Shown one piece after another: positions 1 to 13,343 of a stretch of DNA of 64,000 nt (its first letter is position 1; every line of letters begins with the position of its first letter). The DNA is taken from NCBI GenBank assembly GCA_913048245.1, contig CAJWWR010000001.1, positions 19,918 to 83,917 of the forward strand, given 5' to 3'. The position numbers and the translations under genes were made by a program. The stretch is from an uncultured Prochlorococcus sp. Lineage in GTDB: Bacteria > Cyanobacteriota > Cyanobacteriia > PCC-6307 > Cyanobiaceae. The notes beneath the pieces are model-generated. The model worked only from the letters and a program-made list of their open reading frames with translations, did not search any database and was not told the DNA's origin.

Positions 1-135
1 CCAATAATCTTTGGCGTTTTAACTACTGATAACATGCAACAGGCCCTAGAAAGAGCAGGCATTAAGAATAATCTTGGTTGGAATTATGGATTGCAAGCAA
101 TAGAAATGGCTAATTTGATGAAGGAATTAAAATAA
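1..135 (+). CDS. ribH: 6,7-dimethyl-8-ribityllumazine synthase, C-terminal part (truncated by window edge)
   Basis: Frame 1 reads [44 protein letters not shown], typical RibH C-terminus. Confidence 0.85.
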   Translation, partial: PIIFGVLTTDNMQQALERAGIKNNLGWNYGLQAIEMANLMKELK

Positions 136-191
136 AAGAAATAATTAATATGGAATCTTTTTCTTACCAAAGTAGGATAAAATAAACATAC

Positions 192-263
192 GCGGATGTA
201 GCTCAGTGGTAGAGCATCTCCTTGCCAAGGAGAATGTCGAGAGTTCGAATCTCTTCATCCGCT
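192..263 (+). tRNA. tRNA-Gly (anticodon GCC)
   Basis: Acceptor GCGGATG/CATCCGC, anticodon loop CTTGCCAAG, TTCGAAT T-loop. Confidence 0.95.
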
Positions 264-368
264 TTCTTACATGAAATAATAGTCCTATATATAAAATTAC
301 TTGATTTTTTTATTCGCACTTTTTAGAGTAATTACATTTCATTCTAAAACTTCTTATCTCATTAAAAT

Positions 369-800
369 ATGTCAATATTAATCTCTGCAAAAGATCTAGA
401 AAAGCTTTTTACGAAAAATTATGGAGAAACACCTCCATCAGAGGAGCAATGGTCAGAATTCTATGATGAACAAGTTATTTTTATAGATCCAACACAACAA
501 AGAATTGGTTTGAAAGCTTATATACGTGCTCAAGATAATTTAGTAAAAAGATGTGATGATATCTTCTTGAAAGCTCACTCAATTGCAATAAATGAGCATA
601 TAGGTTTTGTGGAATGGACAATGATTTTAAAAATAATGGGTAAAGAATTTGTTTATCCAGGAACAACACGATTAATTTTTGATGATAAAGGAAAGATCAA
701 AGAACATAGAGATTATTTTGATTTTTGCGGGCCTACTTTTGGACCTGTCCCTCTACTAGGCTCCTTTATTAGATGGATATATAAACTTTTTGTTTCCTAA
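369..800 (+). CDS. NTF2-like / SnoaL-like fold protein
   Basis: Intact ORF; FYDEQVIFIDPTQQRIGLKAYIRAQ...GTTRLIFDDKGKIKEHRDYFD pattern typical of NTF2-like proteins. Confidence 0.6.
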   Translation: MSILISAKDLEKLFTKNYGETPPSEEQWSEFYDEQVIFIDPTQQRIGLKAYIRAQDNLVKRCDDIFLKAHSIAINEHIGFVEWTMILKIMGKEFVYPGTTRLIFDDKGKIKEHRDYFDFCGPTFGPVPLLGSFIRWIYKLFVS

Positions 801-1264
801 TAATTGTAATTATTTTGTTGAATTAGTAAATTCTGAGAATTTACATCTATGAAATCTAATTGGTAGTAAAAGTCTTTTTTGTTGGTTGTCATAAGATATA
901 CTTTTTGTACTTTCTTCATTTCTTTTGAATTTAATATTTCATTGACAACAATTTTTCCGTAACCTCTTCCTTGGAATTCTTCAGCAATGACAATATCCCA
1001 AAGTACTCCCCTATAAATATTATCTGATAATGCTCTTCCAAATCCCACTATTTCTTTATCTTGCCAAATACTAACTATAACGTCGCTACTAGAGAGACAT
1101 TTTTTTAAATCTTTAATGTCTCTATTTTGAGCCCAGAAGGTATTTTTATTGAGGAATTCTTGGAGTTTTTTTAACCCTCTACATGGTAATAAGTTAGGAC
1201 CAAGTCCTAGTAATCTTAAACCTGGAGCTCCCTGTAAATGCTTTATTAATTTAATTTCAGCCAT
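797..1264 (-). CDS. GNAT family N-acetyltransferase
   Basis: GNAT motif A: DIVIAEEFQGRGYGKIVVNEIL. Confidence 0.85.
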   Translation of the reverse strand: MAEIKLIKHLQGAPGLRLLGLGPNLLPCRGLKKLQEFLNKNTFWAQNRDIKDLKKCLSSSDVIVSIWQDKEIVGFGRALSDNIYRGVLWDIVIAEEFQGRGYGKIVVNEILNSKEMKKVQKVYLMTTNKKDFYYQLDFIDVNSQNLLIQQNNYNY

Positions 1265-1431
1265 TATTGAACGAATTGATTCAAGAAATCTAAAGAGTAA
1301 TTTGTTATAACTAAGATATTAATTCTAGTCTATCTGCCCTTCAGAAATATACTTTGTCTTGAAATCTCCTAGTTTTGGCTCATTAATTTATAATGGAATG
1401 ATAGATGTAGTATTTCGAGGTAAAAAAAATT

Positions 1432-4275
1432 ATGCTCAAGCTATTGTTGGGTGACCCTAATGCAAGAAAGTTAAAGCGATATCAGCCATTGGTTGAAGAG
1501 ATAAATTTACTAGAAGATGAAGTTTCAAAACTTACTGATCAAGAATTGAGGGATGAGACTAATAATCTTAAACAATTTATTTCTAAGGAAAAGGATGTAA
1601 CTAAAGAAAAAGATTTATTAAATCAATCTCTAACTAAAGCTTTTGCAATCGTGAGAGAAGCAAGTAAAAGAGTCCTAGGGATGAGACATTTTGATGTGCA
1701 ATTAATTGGCGGGATGGTATTGCACGAGGGGCAAATCGCGGAAATGAAAACTGGTGAAGGAAAAACGCTCGTAGCGACATTACCGTGTTATTTAAATGCA
1801 CTTTCTGGTAAGGGAGTCCATGTTGTGACTGTCAATGATTATTTAGCTAGGCGTGATGCTGAATGGATGGGACAAGTTCATAAATTTTTAGGTTTATCGG
1901 TTGGTCTCATTCAGCAAGATATGAGTCCAGTTGAAAGAAAAAAGAATTATGCATGTGATATTACTTATGCTACTAATTCCGAATTAGGTTTTGACTACTT
2001 AAGAGATAACATGGCAACGAGTATTGAAGAAGTTGTCCAAAGAAATTTTAATTATTGTGTTATTGATGAAGTGGATTCAATTTTAATAGATGAAGCAAGA
2101 ACACCTCTCATCATTTCGGGACAGATTGAGCGTCCCCAAGAAAAGTATCAAAAAGCCGCAGAATTATCTCTGACACTTGAAAGGGCGAAAGAAATGAGCA
2201 AAGACGGCGTTGATCCGGAAGGTGATTATGAAGTTGATGAAAAGCAAAGGAGTTGTATTTTAACTGATCAAGGATTTGGAAGATGTGAAGAGTATTTAAA
2301 AGTCAATGATTTGTATGATCCGCAAAATCCATGGGCACACTTTATTACAAATGCATTAAAAGCAAAAGAGTTGTTTATTAAAGATGTTAACTACATCATT
2401 AGGAATGGAGAAGCTGTCATAGTAGATGAATTTACAGGAAGAGTGATGCCAGGTAGAAGATGGAGCGATGGACAGCATCAAGCAATTGAGGCTAAAGAAG
2501 CCTTAAAAATACAACCAGAGACACAAACTTTGGCATCCATTACTTATCAAAACTTTTTTCTTTTATATCCAGGCTTAGCTGGTATGACTGGTACTGCAAA
2601 GACTGAAGAAGTGGAATTTGAAAAAACATATAAACTACAATCTACTGTTGTGCCTACCAACAAGATACGAAAGAGGAATGATTGGGCTGATCAGGTTTTT
2701 AAAACTGAACAAGGCAAGTGGAGAGCGGTAGCAAATGAAATAGCTCAAATACATAAAGAAGGTAGACCTGTGCTAGTTGGTACTACAAGTGTAGAAAAAA
2801 GTGAATTATTAAGTAATTTATTGCATGAACAGCAAATTCCGCATAATTTACTTAATGCTAAACCTGAAAATGTTGAACGTGAAGCTGAAATTGTAGCTCA
2901 AGCAGGAAGGTCTGGGGCTGTAACTATAGCTACTAATATGGCTGGAAGAGGGACAGATATAATTTTGGGAGGAAATAGTGATTATATGGCAAGACTTAAG
3001 CTGAAAGAAATATTAATGCCTTTACTAGTGAAACCTGATAATGAGCATAAGCCACCAATACCTCAGCAAAGAAATATGAAATCGGGAGGTGGCTTCTCTT
3101 CAGGTAAATCTAATAAAAAACCCTCTAAAGCTACAGAGGCAATTGGATTGAAAAGCCTTTTCCCATGCATGCTAGGAGAAAATATTGAATCTGAGCTGGC
3201 AAATTTATCTAAACAACTAGTAGATTCATGGGGAGACAGACAACTTAGTGTTATTGAACTTGATGATCGAATAGCAACAGCATCAGAAAAGGCACCTACA
3301 GAAGATCTTTCTATTAGGGCTTTAAGACATGCTTTGACTTCTGTAAAACAGGAATACGAAAAAGTGCTGACTCAAGAAGAAGAAAATGTAAGATTGGCAG
3401 GTGGACTTCATGTGATAGGTACTGAAAGGCATGAGTCACGAAGAGTTGACAATCAACTTAGAGGACGAGCGGGGAGGCAAGGTGATCTTGGAAGCACAAG
3501 GTTCTTTTTATCTTTGGAAGACAATCTACTCAGAATTTTTGGCGGTGAAAGAGTAGCTAATCTTATGAATGCTTTCAGAGTAGATGAAGATATGCCTATC
3601 GAATCAGGGATGTTAACTAGGTCACTTGAAGGAGCGCAAAAGAAAGTAGAGACCTACTACTATGATATTCGCAAACAGGTCTTTGAATATGATGAAGTTA
3701 TGAACAACCAAAGAAAAGCAGTATATACAGAGAGATTAAGGGTTTTACAAGGAGTTGATCTCAAAAGCCAGGTAATCGGTTATGGTGAAATTACTATGGA
3801 AGAAATTGTTGAAGCGTATGTTAATCCAGATTTGCCGCCTGAAGAATGGGATCTTGAACAACTAATTGCTAAGGTTAAAGAATTTATTTATCTTTTAGCA
3901 GATTTAAAAAAAGAAGATATTTTTTCTTTATCAGTACCTGAATTAAAAAATTATCTAAAGGAGCAATTGCAAAATGCCTATAATCTCAAAGAATCTCAAA
4001 TAGAGAAATACAAACCTGGATTGATGAGAGAGGCAGAAAGATTTTTTATCATTCAACAAATTGATAATTTATGGAGAGAGCATTTACAGGCTATGGATTC
4101 ACTGCGTGAATCAGTAGGTTTAAGAGGTTATGGACAAAAGGACCCTTTAATTGAATATAAAAATGAAGGTTATGATATGTTCCTTGAAATGATGACAAAC
4201 ATGAGAAGGAATGTTATCTATTCTATGTTTATGTTCCAACCTAAAATTGAGAAAGAGCCACAACAGACAATTTAA
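1432..4275 (+). CDS. secA: Preprotein translocase ATPase SecA
   Basis: [50 protein letters not shown], full length 947 aa. Confidence 0.99.
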   Translation: MLKLLLGDPNARKLKRYQPLVEEINLLEDEVSKLTDQELRDETNNLKQFISKEKDVTKEKDLLNQSLTKAFAIVREASKRVLGMRHFDVQLIGGMVLHEGQIAEMKTGEGKTLVATLPCYLNALSGKGVHVVTVNDYLARRDAEWMGQVHKFLGLSVGLIQQDMSPVERKKNYACDITYATNSELGFDYLRDNMATSIEEVVQRNFNYCVIDEVDSILIDEARTPLIISGQIERPQEKYQKAAELSLTLERAKEMSKDGVDPEGDYEVDEKQRSCILTDQGFGRCEEYLKVNDLYDPQNPWAHFITNALKAKELFIKDVNYIIRNGEAVIVDEFTGRVMPGRRWSDGQHQAIEAKEALKIQPETQTLASITYQNFFLLYPGLAGMTGTAKTEEVEFEKTYKLQSTVVPTNKIRKRNDWADQVFKTEQGKWRAVANEIAQIHKEGRPVLVGTTSVEKSELLSNLLHEQQIPHNLLNAKPENVEREAEIVAQAGRSGAVTIATNMAGRGTDIILGGNSDYMARLKLKEILMPLLVKPDNEHKPPIPQQRNMKSGGGFSSGKSNKKPSKATEAIGLKSLFPCMLGENIESELANLSKQLVDSWGDRQLSVIELDDRIATASEKAPTEDLSIRALRHALTSVKQEYEKVLTQEEENVRLAGGLHVIGTERHESRRVDNQLRGRAGRQGDLGSTRFFLSLEDNLLRIFGGERVANLMNAFRVDEDMPIESGMLTRSLEGAQKKVETYYYDIRKQVFEYDEVMNNQRKAVYTERLRVLQGVDLKSQVIGYGEITMEEIVEAYVNPDLPPEEWDLEQLIAKVKEFIYLLADLKKEDIFSLSVPELKNYLKEQLQNAYNLKESQIEKYKPGLMREAERFFIIQQIDNLWREHLQAMDSLRESVGLRGYGQKDPLIEYKNEGYDMFLEMMTNMRRNVIYSMFMFQPKIEKEPQQTI

Positions 4276-5012
4276 GATTTATCATCTCCGAGAAATTCAA
4301 TTATTTCTTTATCTTTCAGATTTTGTGCATCTCCCAGTTTAGAAATATCAATAGCCTCATCTTTCGCAATACTTCTCATGATATTTTGTAATTTCGAAAT
4401 TTGATTTTCAAGCTGATCTATTCTTTCCATAAGATTTCTTATTACATTTGCCTCAGCGTCAGGTAGAGCAGAGTGTGCGAGTGGATTTATTTTTACTCCA
4501 CTTTGATGTACAACCCGTCCTGGTACTCCTACAACAGTGCTATTGGCTGAAACACTTCTCACAACAACTGAGCCAGCTCCTATTCTAGTGTTTGGACCAA
4601 CAGTAATTGACCCTAGTACTTTTGCTCCAGCACCAACTACTACATTCTCTTGAAGCGTAGGATGTCTTTTGCCATGACTTTTACCGGTTCCTCCTAAAGT
4701 GACACCTTGGTAAAGAAGACAATTATTACCAATTTCTGCTGTTTCTCCAATTACTACTCCCATACCATGATCAATAAACACCTTTCTTCCAATTTTTGCT
4801 CCAGGATGAATTTCAATACCTGTGATACTTCTATTTAGCTGACTTAGTATTCTAGGAATTAGAGGTAATTTGATTTTCCATAGTTTATGAGTAATCCGAT
4901 GTATGACAATTGCTTGAAATCCAGGATAGCAGAACAAAATTTCAAGCATTCCTCTTGCCGCTGGATCTCTTTCTTTAATGATTTCAATATCAGATTTTAG
5001 AAAATTAAACAT
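4272..5012 (-). CDS. cysE: Serine O-acetyltransferase
   Basis: Hexapeptide-repeat: [56 protein letters not shown]. Confidence 0.97.
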   Translation of the reverse strand: MFNFLKSDIEIIKERDPAARGMLEILFCYPGFQAIVIHRITHKLWKIKLPLIPRILSQLNRSITGIEIHPGAKIGRKVFIDHGMGVVIGETAEIGNNCLLYQGVTLGGTGKSHGKRHPTLQENVVVGAGAKVLGSITVGPNTRIGAGSVVVRSVSANSTVVGVPGRVVHQSGVKINPLAHSALPDAEANVIRNLMERIDQLENQISKLQNIMRSIAKDEAIDISKLGDAQNLKDKEIIEFLGDDKS

Positions 5013-5017
5013 AAGTT

Positions 5018-6004
5018 TTATTTTGATATACCAATTTCTTTTTTTAGTTGATCAATAGTTTCTTTACTCAAATAATTCACAGCACAATGCAACGATGGTA
5101 TTCTCATTAATTGCGATCTGTGCTTGGTTAAGGTACTTTCAACTACTGATAAACTTGGGCCATCGCATAAAACATGGTTTGATGCTCGAAGTAAAGCTAG
5201 TAATCTACTACTGTTCTCTGTATTAGCTGTCATAAGTAATATATCGTTTCCTCTAATGCTATGGAGAATTACTTCTGCAGCTCTAAGTAATCCTGGGCTA
5301 ATACTCACAATCCCCACACAACTTCCAGGTTTTAATTCTTTAAGGATAGTTAATTCTTTTTGAAAGTCACTGAGATCCACTGCAATAGCTCTAACACCAT
5401 ATTTTTTTGCTAGTTTTTCTAGTGGTTGTAGGAAATACCTGCTTGTGACAATTGTTCCGTTACGAGAGTTGCAGAGAACCTTATCAAGTTCCTCCATAGG
5501 TACCACCTCAACTGGAATATTGATTCGTGGCGATAAATCTTCTGCAATTAACATTGAAGCTCCAATATCTTCCCTTGGAGTGCTCACAAGTACTCGTGAA
5601 CCACATTTGATTCTCCAATCAATTTCACTTGTAAATAAATCCCTGGCCTGATGCAAAGTAGATCCTAATTTAATTAGCTGATCAATTGCTTTTTTTGCTT
5701 CTTGCTCTGGATCTTTTGAAGCTTGAATTTTTTTACTAATAGATTCATTGAATTCTTTCTTCTTTATTTGGTCTCTTACATAAATTCCAGAGCCAGCAAT
5801 TGCTTCAACAACTCCGTCAGTTTCAAGTTGCCTATAAACTTTACTAATTGTATTTCGGTGGAGGCCGGTTTGCATCGCGAGTTGCCTTGTGCTTGGTAGT
5901 CTGTGACCAGGAGGGTAATGCCTTGATGCAATTGCAAAACAAATCTGATTATAAAGTTGAGTTGAGGCAGATATGTCACTCTCTTGCTGAATATGGAATT
6001 TCAC
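5018..6004 (-). CDS. GntR family transcriptional regulator with uncharacterised C-terminal domain
   Basis: N-terminal wHTH: LYNQICFAIASRHYPPGHRLPSTRQLAMQTGLHRNTISKVYRQLETDGVVEAIAGSGIYV. Confidence 0.85.
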   Translation of the reverse strand: MKFHIQQESDISASTQLYNQICFAIASRHYPPGHRLPSTRQLAMQTGLHRNTISKVYRQLETDGVVEAIAGSGIYVRDQIKKKEFNESISKKIQASKDPEQEAKKAIDQLIKLGSTLHQARDLFTSEIDWRIKCGSRVLVSTPREDIGASMLIAEDLSPRINIPVEVVPMEELDKVLCNSRNGTIVTSRYFLQPLEKLAKKYGVRAIAVDLSDFQKELTILKELKPGSCVGIVSISPGLLRAAEVILHSIRGNDILLMTANTENSSRLLALLRASNHVLCDGPSLSVVESTLTKHRSQLMRIPSLHCAVNYLSKETIDQLKKEIGISK

Positions 6005-6105
6005 TCTTTTTTACATCCTGCTAACTAAATTTGAAGACTTAGTGACACTTTAACATTCGGCATAAACTTTATCTGAAGTTTTTCTTAAATTTTAAAAATT
6101 TTATC

Positions 6106-6678
6106 TTAATCACCCTCTTTTTTTATTAGGGGCGTCTTTCTTGGACTTAGAAACATAATCATGTTTCTTCCCTCTCTTTTTGGAGATTGTTGGACTTCAG
6201 ATTGCTCTTCAAGGTCTGTTGCCATTTTAAGCAGTAATGTTTCTGCTAAGTTGGAATGCTGTATTTCTCTGCCTCGAAAAATAACTGTACATTTAACTTT
6301 ATCCCCAGCCTTAAGAAATCTTGCTGCTTGCCCTATTCGCACATCATAATCATGCTTGTCAATTTTATATCGCATTTTCACCTCTTTCACTTCAGTTTGA
6401 TGTGATTTTTTTCGAGCTTCTTTAGCTTTTTTTTCTTGTTCAAATTTATATTTTCCATAATCCATTATTCGACAGACAGGAGGTTTAGCTTTTTCACTAA
6501 CAAGTACTAAATCTAATTCTCTTTGAGACGCAATTTCTAAAGCTTTTTTTCTATCAATCACTCCCAGTTGTTGCCCATCTGAGTCAACGACCCTAAGTTC
6601 AGGGTATTTTATTCTTTCATTTATATTTGGGAGCTCTCTTACAGGAGCTCGGCGATCGAAACGTGGACGTGGAGGCAT
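6106..6678 (-). CDS. infC: Translation initiation factor IF-3
   Basis: [23 protein letters not shown]...[29 protein letters not shown]. Confidence 0.98.
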   Translation of the reverse strand: MPPRPRFDRRAPVRELPNINERIKYPELRVVDSDGQQLGVIDRKKALEIASQRELDLVLVSEKAKPPVCRIMDYGKYKFEQEKKAKEARKKSHQTEVKEVKMRYKIDKHDYDVRIGQAARFLKAGDKVKCTVIFRGREIQHSNLAETLLLKMATDLEEQSEVQQSPKREGRNMIMFLSPRKTPLIKKEGD

Positions 6679-6730
6679 TCAGGTTTGTTTGTTGAGATTA
6701 ATTTTTTAAATTAAATTTTGTTAGACAGAG

Positions 6731-7630
6731 TTAAGTTAATTCAGACTCTATTTTAATTATTGCATCTTTTAGAGGGTTTTTGGGATCTAGCCATATAGGA
6801 TTATTTTTGTTACGAAACCAAGTTCGCTGTCTTTTGGCAAAGTTTTTTGTCTTCTTTGCTGTTAAATGAATAGCACTTTCAATGTCTAGGATGTTTTGGA
6901 GTATCTTGCAAGATTGTTCATAACCAATAGTTTGGAGTAGTGGTAGGTCAACTCCATATTTATCAATAATTGTTTTTGTTTCATCAATTATTCCTTCTTG
7001 GAACATTTCTTTAGTTCTGTAAAGGATTCTTTCATTTAGGTCTTCTCTATCCAATCCTAATTCAAGAACTTTCCATGGAGGTGAGGCTTTGTACTGTTGA
7101 GATGATATTGGTAGGCCGGTTGAGTAAAACACTTCAAGAGCTCTGATTGTTCTTAAGTTATCAGCATAATTAATTTTATTTGCGGATTGAGGATCGCATA
7201 ATTTCAATAAACCCCAGCATTCTTCTTGACCAAGGCCAGCTAGTTTTTTTCTGAGTTCAGCTTTTGGGGCGGCGTCTGGGGTTTTAAATCCTTTTATGAT
7301 CGCATTCATGTATAACCCACTGCCTCCAACAAGTAACGGAGTTAAATTTTCTTTAATTTCTCTATTGATGGATTTTGTTGCAATTTCTTGAAATTCCTTA
7401 ACATTCATCCTTTTATTAGGATTTTCAATATCAATGAGAAAATGTTTAATTTCTCGTTGTTGAGATTTGGTAGGTTTTGCTGTTCCAATATCCATTTCTC
7501 TATAAATTTGTCTTGAATCTATATTGTGGATATTAAGACCAAAATATTTTGCGATTTCTATTGATAAATCTGTCTTACCTGTTGCAGTAGGCCCAATCAG
7601 AGAAATTACTAATGGTTTAGATGGCAACAT
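6731..7630 (-). CDS. miaA: tRNA dimethylallyltransferase
   Basis: [52 protein letters not shown]. Confidence 0.97.
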   Translation of the reverse strand: MLPSKPLVISLIGPTATGKTDLSIEIAKYFGLNIHNIDSRQIYREMDIGTAKPTKSQQREIKHFLIDIENPNKRMNVKEFQEIATKSINREIKENLTPLLVGGSGLYMNAIIKGFKTPDAAPKAELRKKLAGLGQEECWGLLKLCDPQSANKINYADNLRTIRALEVFYSTGLPISSQQYKASPPWKVLELGLDREDLNERILYRTKEMFQEGIIDETKTIIDKYGVDLPLLQTIGYEQSCKILQNILDIESAIHLTAKKTKNFAKRQRTWFRNKNNPIWLDPKNPLKDAIIKIESELT

Positions 7631-7787
7631 ATTAAGTATGGTGATTAGGATTTCCTGAATTATTGTTAGTAAGTAGTTAAATTATTCAATTAATTTGAAG
7701 CCTTTCTAGAATACCAGTGTTAGATTAAATCTGAAACCTTCAAAAATTAATACTTTTCGAGGGCTGTATTTATTATTTTAAGACTAA

Positions 7788-10081
<2,294 letters not shown>

Positions 10082-10083
10082 TT

Positions 10084-10455
10084 TTGAAGCTAGATTCACT
10101 TTTGCTTATTTGTTTTGGGAGTCTATTTGGATTAAGTCTCAGATTGTTAATAATGAAAAAAATTAAATCACAAATTTTTTTTACATTAAATAATGTCTCT
10201 TTAATTAATATAATTTCATCTTTTCTTGTGGGAATATTTATTGCCTTAAATATTTCTAATGATCTTTTATATTTATTTTTTATAATTGGATTTCTGGGAT
10301 GCTTTAGTACTTTCTCATCATTTATTTATCAATTATTTAAATATCTTCAAGAAGGACAGTTTGTAAATTTTATATATCACTATTTAGAAGTATTTGGTTT
10401 TTCTTTGGGGTTATGCATGCTTGGCTTTTGGTCTACTAATTTAATATTTAGGTGA
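10084..10455 (+). CDS. crcB: Fluoride ion channel CrcB/FluC, first of tandem pair
   Basis: TTG start; FFIIGFLGCFSTFSSFIYQLFKYLQEG matches the CrcB GxxGxxTTFSTF region; four predicted TM segments. Confidence 0.85.
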   Translation: MKLDSLLLICFGSLFGLSLRLLIMKKIKSQIFFTLNNVSLINIISSFLVGIFIALNISNDLLYLFFIIGFLGCFSTFSSFIYQLFKYLQEGQFVNFIYHYLEVFGFSLGLCMLGFWSTNLIFR

Positions 10456-10808
10456 TTTTTCTAAGACTTTTTTTTACAATCTTAATTACTTATGCCGCAA
10501 CATTATCAAGATATTTTGTGGATAATATTTTTCTGGTTTCATTGATAGCCTCATTTATTTATGGACTCTTTTTACCTGTAAGAATTAACAATCGCTTTGT
10601 TAAAGATTTAATATTTGTGTATTTCTTATCCTCTTTTACTACATATAGTGGTTTTATTTTTAACTTATTCAAACTGTTTTCTGAGGAAAACTATTTAGTA
10701 ATTTTTTATCATATAAATTTAGTAATTTTCTTGAACCTTTTTCTTATGTATCTTGGGTTTTTGTTTGGAAAAAAAATATCAACTAAATATAATATTAGTA
10801 ATAGATGA
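10452..10808 (+). CDS. crcB: Fluoride ion channel CrcB/FluC, second of tandem pair
   Basis: SFTTYSGFIFNLFKLF similar to the CrcB signature; overlaps upstream crcB by 4 nt. Confidence 0.75.
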   Translation: MIFLRLFFTILITYAATLSRYFVDNIFLVSLIASFIYGLFLPVRINNRFVKDLIFVYFLSSFTTYSGFIFNLFKLFSEENYLVIFYHINLVIFLNLFLMYLGFLFGKKISTKYNISNR

Positions 10809-10827
10809 TTTCCTTGGAAAATTAATT

Positions 10828-12240
10828 ATGAATAATAATAATGATGCTCATAATAATTTTTCTCTTTTGTCTAATGAACTTAACTCAAGTGAAAAAATTT
10901 CTTTGCAATTAGAAGAGCTTTTGGTGGCTGGCAATTATGATTCAGCGAAGCTTATACTGGAACCCTCACAACCTGTTGATATAGCAGAGGCAATTGGAAG
11001 TTTACCTCAAATACTACAGGCATTGGCATTTAGATTATTGAAAAAAAATGAGGCTATTGAGGTTTATGAATATCTTGATCCAGTAGTTCAACAGACACTT
11101 TTGGATAGATTGCGCTCGGGTGAGGTCCTCGAGATTGTTGAGAAAATGTCTCCTGATGATCGAGTTCAGTTATTTGATGAGTTACCCGCCAAGGTAGTCA
11201 GAAAATTTCTATCAGCTTTAAGTCCAGGCGAACGTAAAGTTACTGCAGAGTTGCTTGGATACGAACCCGAAACAGCTGGAAGATTGATGACTACTGAATT
11301 TATTGATCTCAAGGAAATGCAAACTGCCCAACAAGCCTTGTCTCTTGTTCGTAAGAGAGCCCCGTTTACCGAAACAATTTATAGTTTGTACGTAACTGAT
11401 AAAGAACGTCATTTGACAGGAATTTTATCTCTAAGAGATTTAGTTACAGCTGAACCCGGAACGCGTATTGGTGAAGTAATGACAAGAGATGTGGTTAATA
11501 TTTCTACTAATACAAATCAGGAAGAAGTTGCTAGAGCTATCCAAAGATACGATTTTTTGGCACTACCCGTAGTTGATAAAGAGGAGAGACTTGTAGGAAT
11601 CGTTACTGTTGATGACTTGATAGATGTTATTGAACAAGAAGCTACCCGTGATATTTATGCTGCTGGAGCAGTTCAAGCTGGTGATGAAGATGATTATTTC
11701 CAAAGTAGTCTTTTCACAATAGCTAGAAGACGTATTCTATGGCTTCTAATTTTAGTTTTAGCCAATGGAATTACTACACAAGTAATAGCTATGAATGATC
11801 AGATTTTGAGTGAAGTTGTTATCTTGGCAGCTTTTATCCCATTGCTTATAGGTACGGGTGGTAATGTTGGTGCTCAAAGCTCAACTGTTGTAATTCGTGG
11901 TTTGAGTACACAAAAAATTAAAACCATAGGTCCTCTAAAAGCCATATTAAAAGAATCGCTATCAGGTGCATTATTAGGACTCCTAATGTTATTAGTAGTT
12001 ATACCTTTTGCTTGGTGGCAGGGTGAAGGCCCCATGATTGGATTGGCTATCGGAATCAGCTTAATATCAATCACAACTCTTGCCGCAACAGCTGGTGCCT
12101 CTCTTCCATTGCTTTTCAATAAAATGGGACTTGATCCTGCTTTGATGTCTTCCCCATTCATAACTACAGCAACTGATATTGCAGGAGTTTATATTTATTT
12201 GAGTACCGCATCTTGGCTTTTGAGTAATTCAAGTGCATAA
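10828..12240 (+). CDS. mgtE: Magnesium transporter MgtE
   Basis: MgtE N domain, CBS domains and TM domain (LIGTGGNVGAQSSTVVIRGLS). The ORF extends to 10753 but ATG at 10828 (MNNNNDAHNNF) is the likelier start. Confidence 0.95.
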   Translation: MNNNNDAHNNFSLLSNELNSSEKISLQLEELLVAGNYDSAKLILEPSQPVDIAEAIGSLPQILQALAFRLLKKNEAIEVYEYLDPVVQQTLLDRLRSGEVLEIVEKMSPDDRVQLFDELPAKVVRKFLSALSPGERKVTAELLGYEPETAGRLMTTEFIDLKEMQTAQQALSLVRKRAPFTETIYSLYVTDKERHLTGILSLRDLVTAEPGTRIGEVMTRDVVNISTNTNQEEVARAIQRYDFLALPVVDKEERLVGIVTVDDLIDVIEQEATRDIYAAGAVQAGDEDDYFQSSLFTIARRRILWLLILVLANGITTQVIAMNDQILSEVVILAAFIPLLIGTGGNVGAQSSTVVIRGLSTQKIKTIGPLKAILKESLSGALLGLLMLLVVIPFAWWQGEGPMIGLAIGISLISITTLAATAGASLPLLFNKMGLDPALMSSPFITTATDIAGVYIYLSTASWLLSNSSA

Positions 12241-12341
12241 AAAAGAGAATGAGTAAATTTACTCAAAAATGTAAAAATGTGGATTTTTAGGTTTAACTTT
12301 ACAATTCTTAATGGTATTGTTTACAAAAGAATATTTAAATT

Positions 12342-13343
12342 ATGTCCTCTGAAACTTTATCTGATAATAAAGTAATCCCAATTCCTACTCTGAAGCCAGG
12401 TAGTGAGGTTGATCTAGTTAGATCATATTTGAGAGATATTGGTCGTGTTCCTTTGTTAACTCATGAACAAGAGATAACATTAGGTAGGCAGGTTCAAGAA
12501 TTAATGCAGGTAGAAAGACTTGAACTCGAAATTATTGATATGACAGGGGCAAAGCCATCTCTAGAGGAATTAGCCGATAAGCTTGATTTATCTACATCAC
12601 AGGTAAAAAAACGTTTGAGAGCAGGCCAAAGAGCTAAAGAAAGGATGGTAGCCGCTAATTTAAGATTAGTTGTGAGTGTTGCAAAAAAATATACTAAGAG
12701 AAATATGGAGTTATTAGATTTAATTCAAGAAGGGACAATTGGTTTGGTAAGAGGGGTTGAAAAATTTGATCCAGCAAGAGGTTATAAATTCTCAACCTAT
12801 GCATATTGGTGGATTCGTCAGGGCATTACTCGAGCAATTGCTGAAAAAAGTAGAGCAATACGACTGCCCATTCATATTACTGAGATGTTAAACAAATTAA
12901 AAAAAGGGCAAAGAGAACTTAGCCAAGAGATGTCAAGGACTCCTTCGATCAGCGAATTAGCTAAATATGTTGATTTACCTGAAGATGATGTAAAAGACTT
13001 GATGTGTAAAGCAGGTCAACCAGTAAGCTTGGAGACCAAAGTAGGTGATGGGGAAGATACTGTCTTGCTTGATTTATTAGCTGGTGGTGAGGATTTGCCT
13101 GATGAGCAAATTGAAATGGATTGTATGAGAGGAGACTTACATTCTCTCTTGCATCAACTTCCTGATTTGCAATGCAGAGTTTTAAGGATGAGATATGGAA
13201 TGGATGGTGATGAGCCTATGTCTCTTACAGGAATAGGTAGAGTTTTAGGAATCAGTAGGGATAGAGTACGTAATTTAGAAAGAGATGGTTTAAGAGGACT
13301 CAGGAGATTAAGCGATAATGTTGAGGCTTATTTTGTCTCTTGA
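12342..13343 (+). CDS. RNA polymerase sigma factor, sigma70 family (group 2 / RpoD-like)
   Basis: DLVRSYLRDIGRVPLLTHEQEI, DLIQEGTIGLVRGVEKFDPARGYKFSTYAYWWIRQGITRAI, region 4 LGISRDRVRNLERDGLRGLR. Confidence 0.96.
   Translation: MSSETLSDNKVIPIPTLKPGSEVDLVRSYLRDIGRVPLLTHEQEITLGRQVQELMQVERLELEIIDMTGAKPSLEELADKLDLSTSQVKKRLRAGQRAKERMVAANLRLVVSVAKKYTKRNMELLDLIQEGTIGLVRGVEKFDPARGYKFSTYAYWWIRQGITRAIAEKSRAIRLPIHITEMLNKLKKGQRELSQEMSRTPSISELAKYVDLPEDDVKDLMCKAGQPVSLETKVGDGEDTVLLDLLAGGEDLPDEQIEMDCMRGDLHSLLHQLPDLQCRVLRMRYGMDGDEPMSLTGIGRVLGISRDRVRNLERDGLRGLRRLSDNVEAYFVS

Noticed and set aside
11874-12161. 95-aa minus-strand ORF
   Set aside because: Antisense inside mgtE; composition mirrors the mgtE coding frame.
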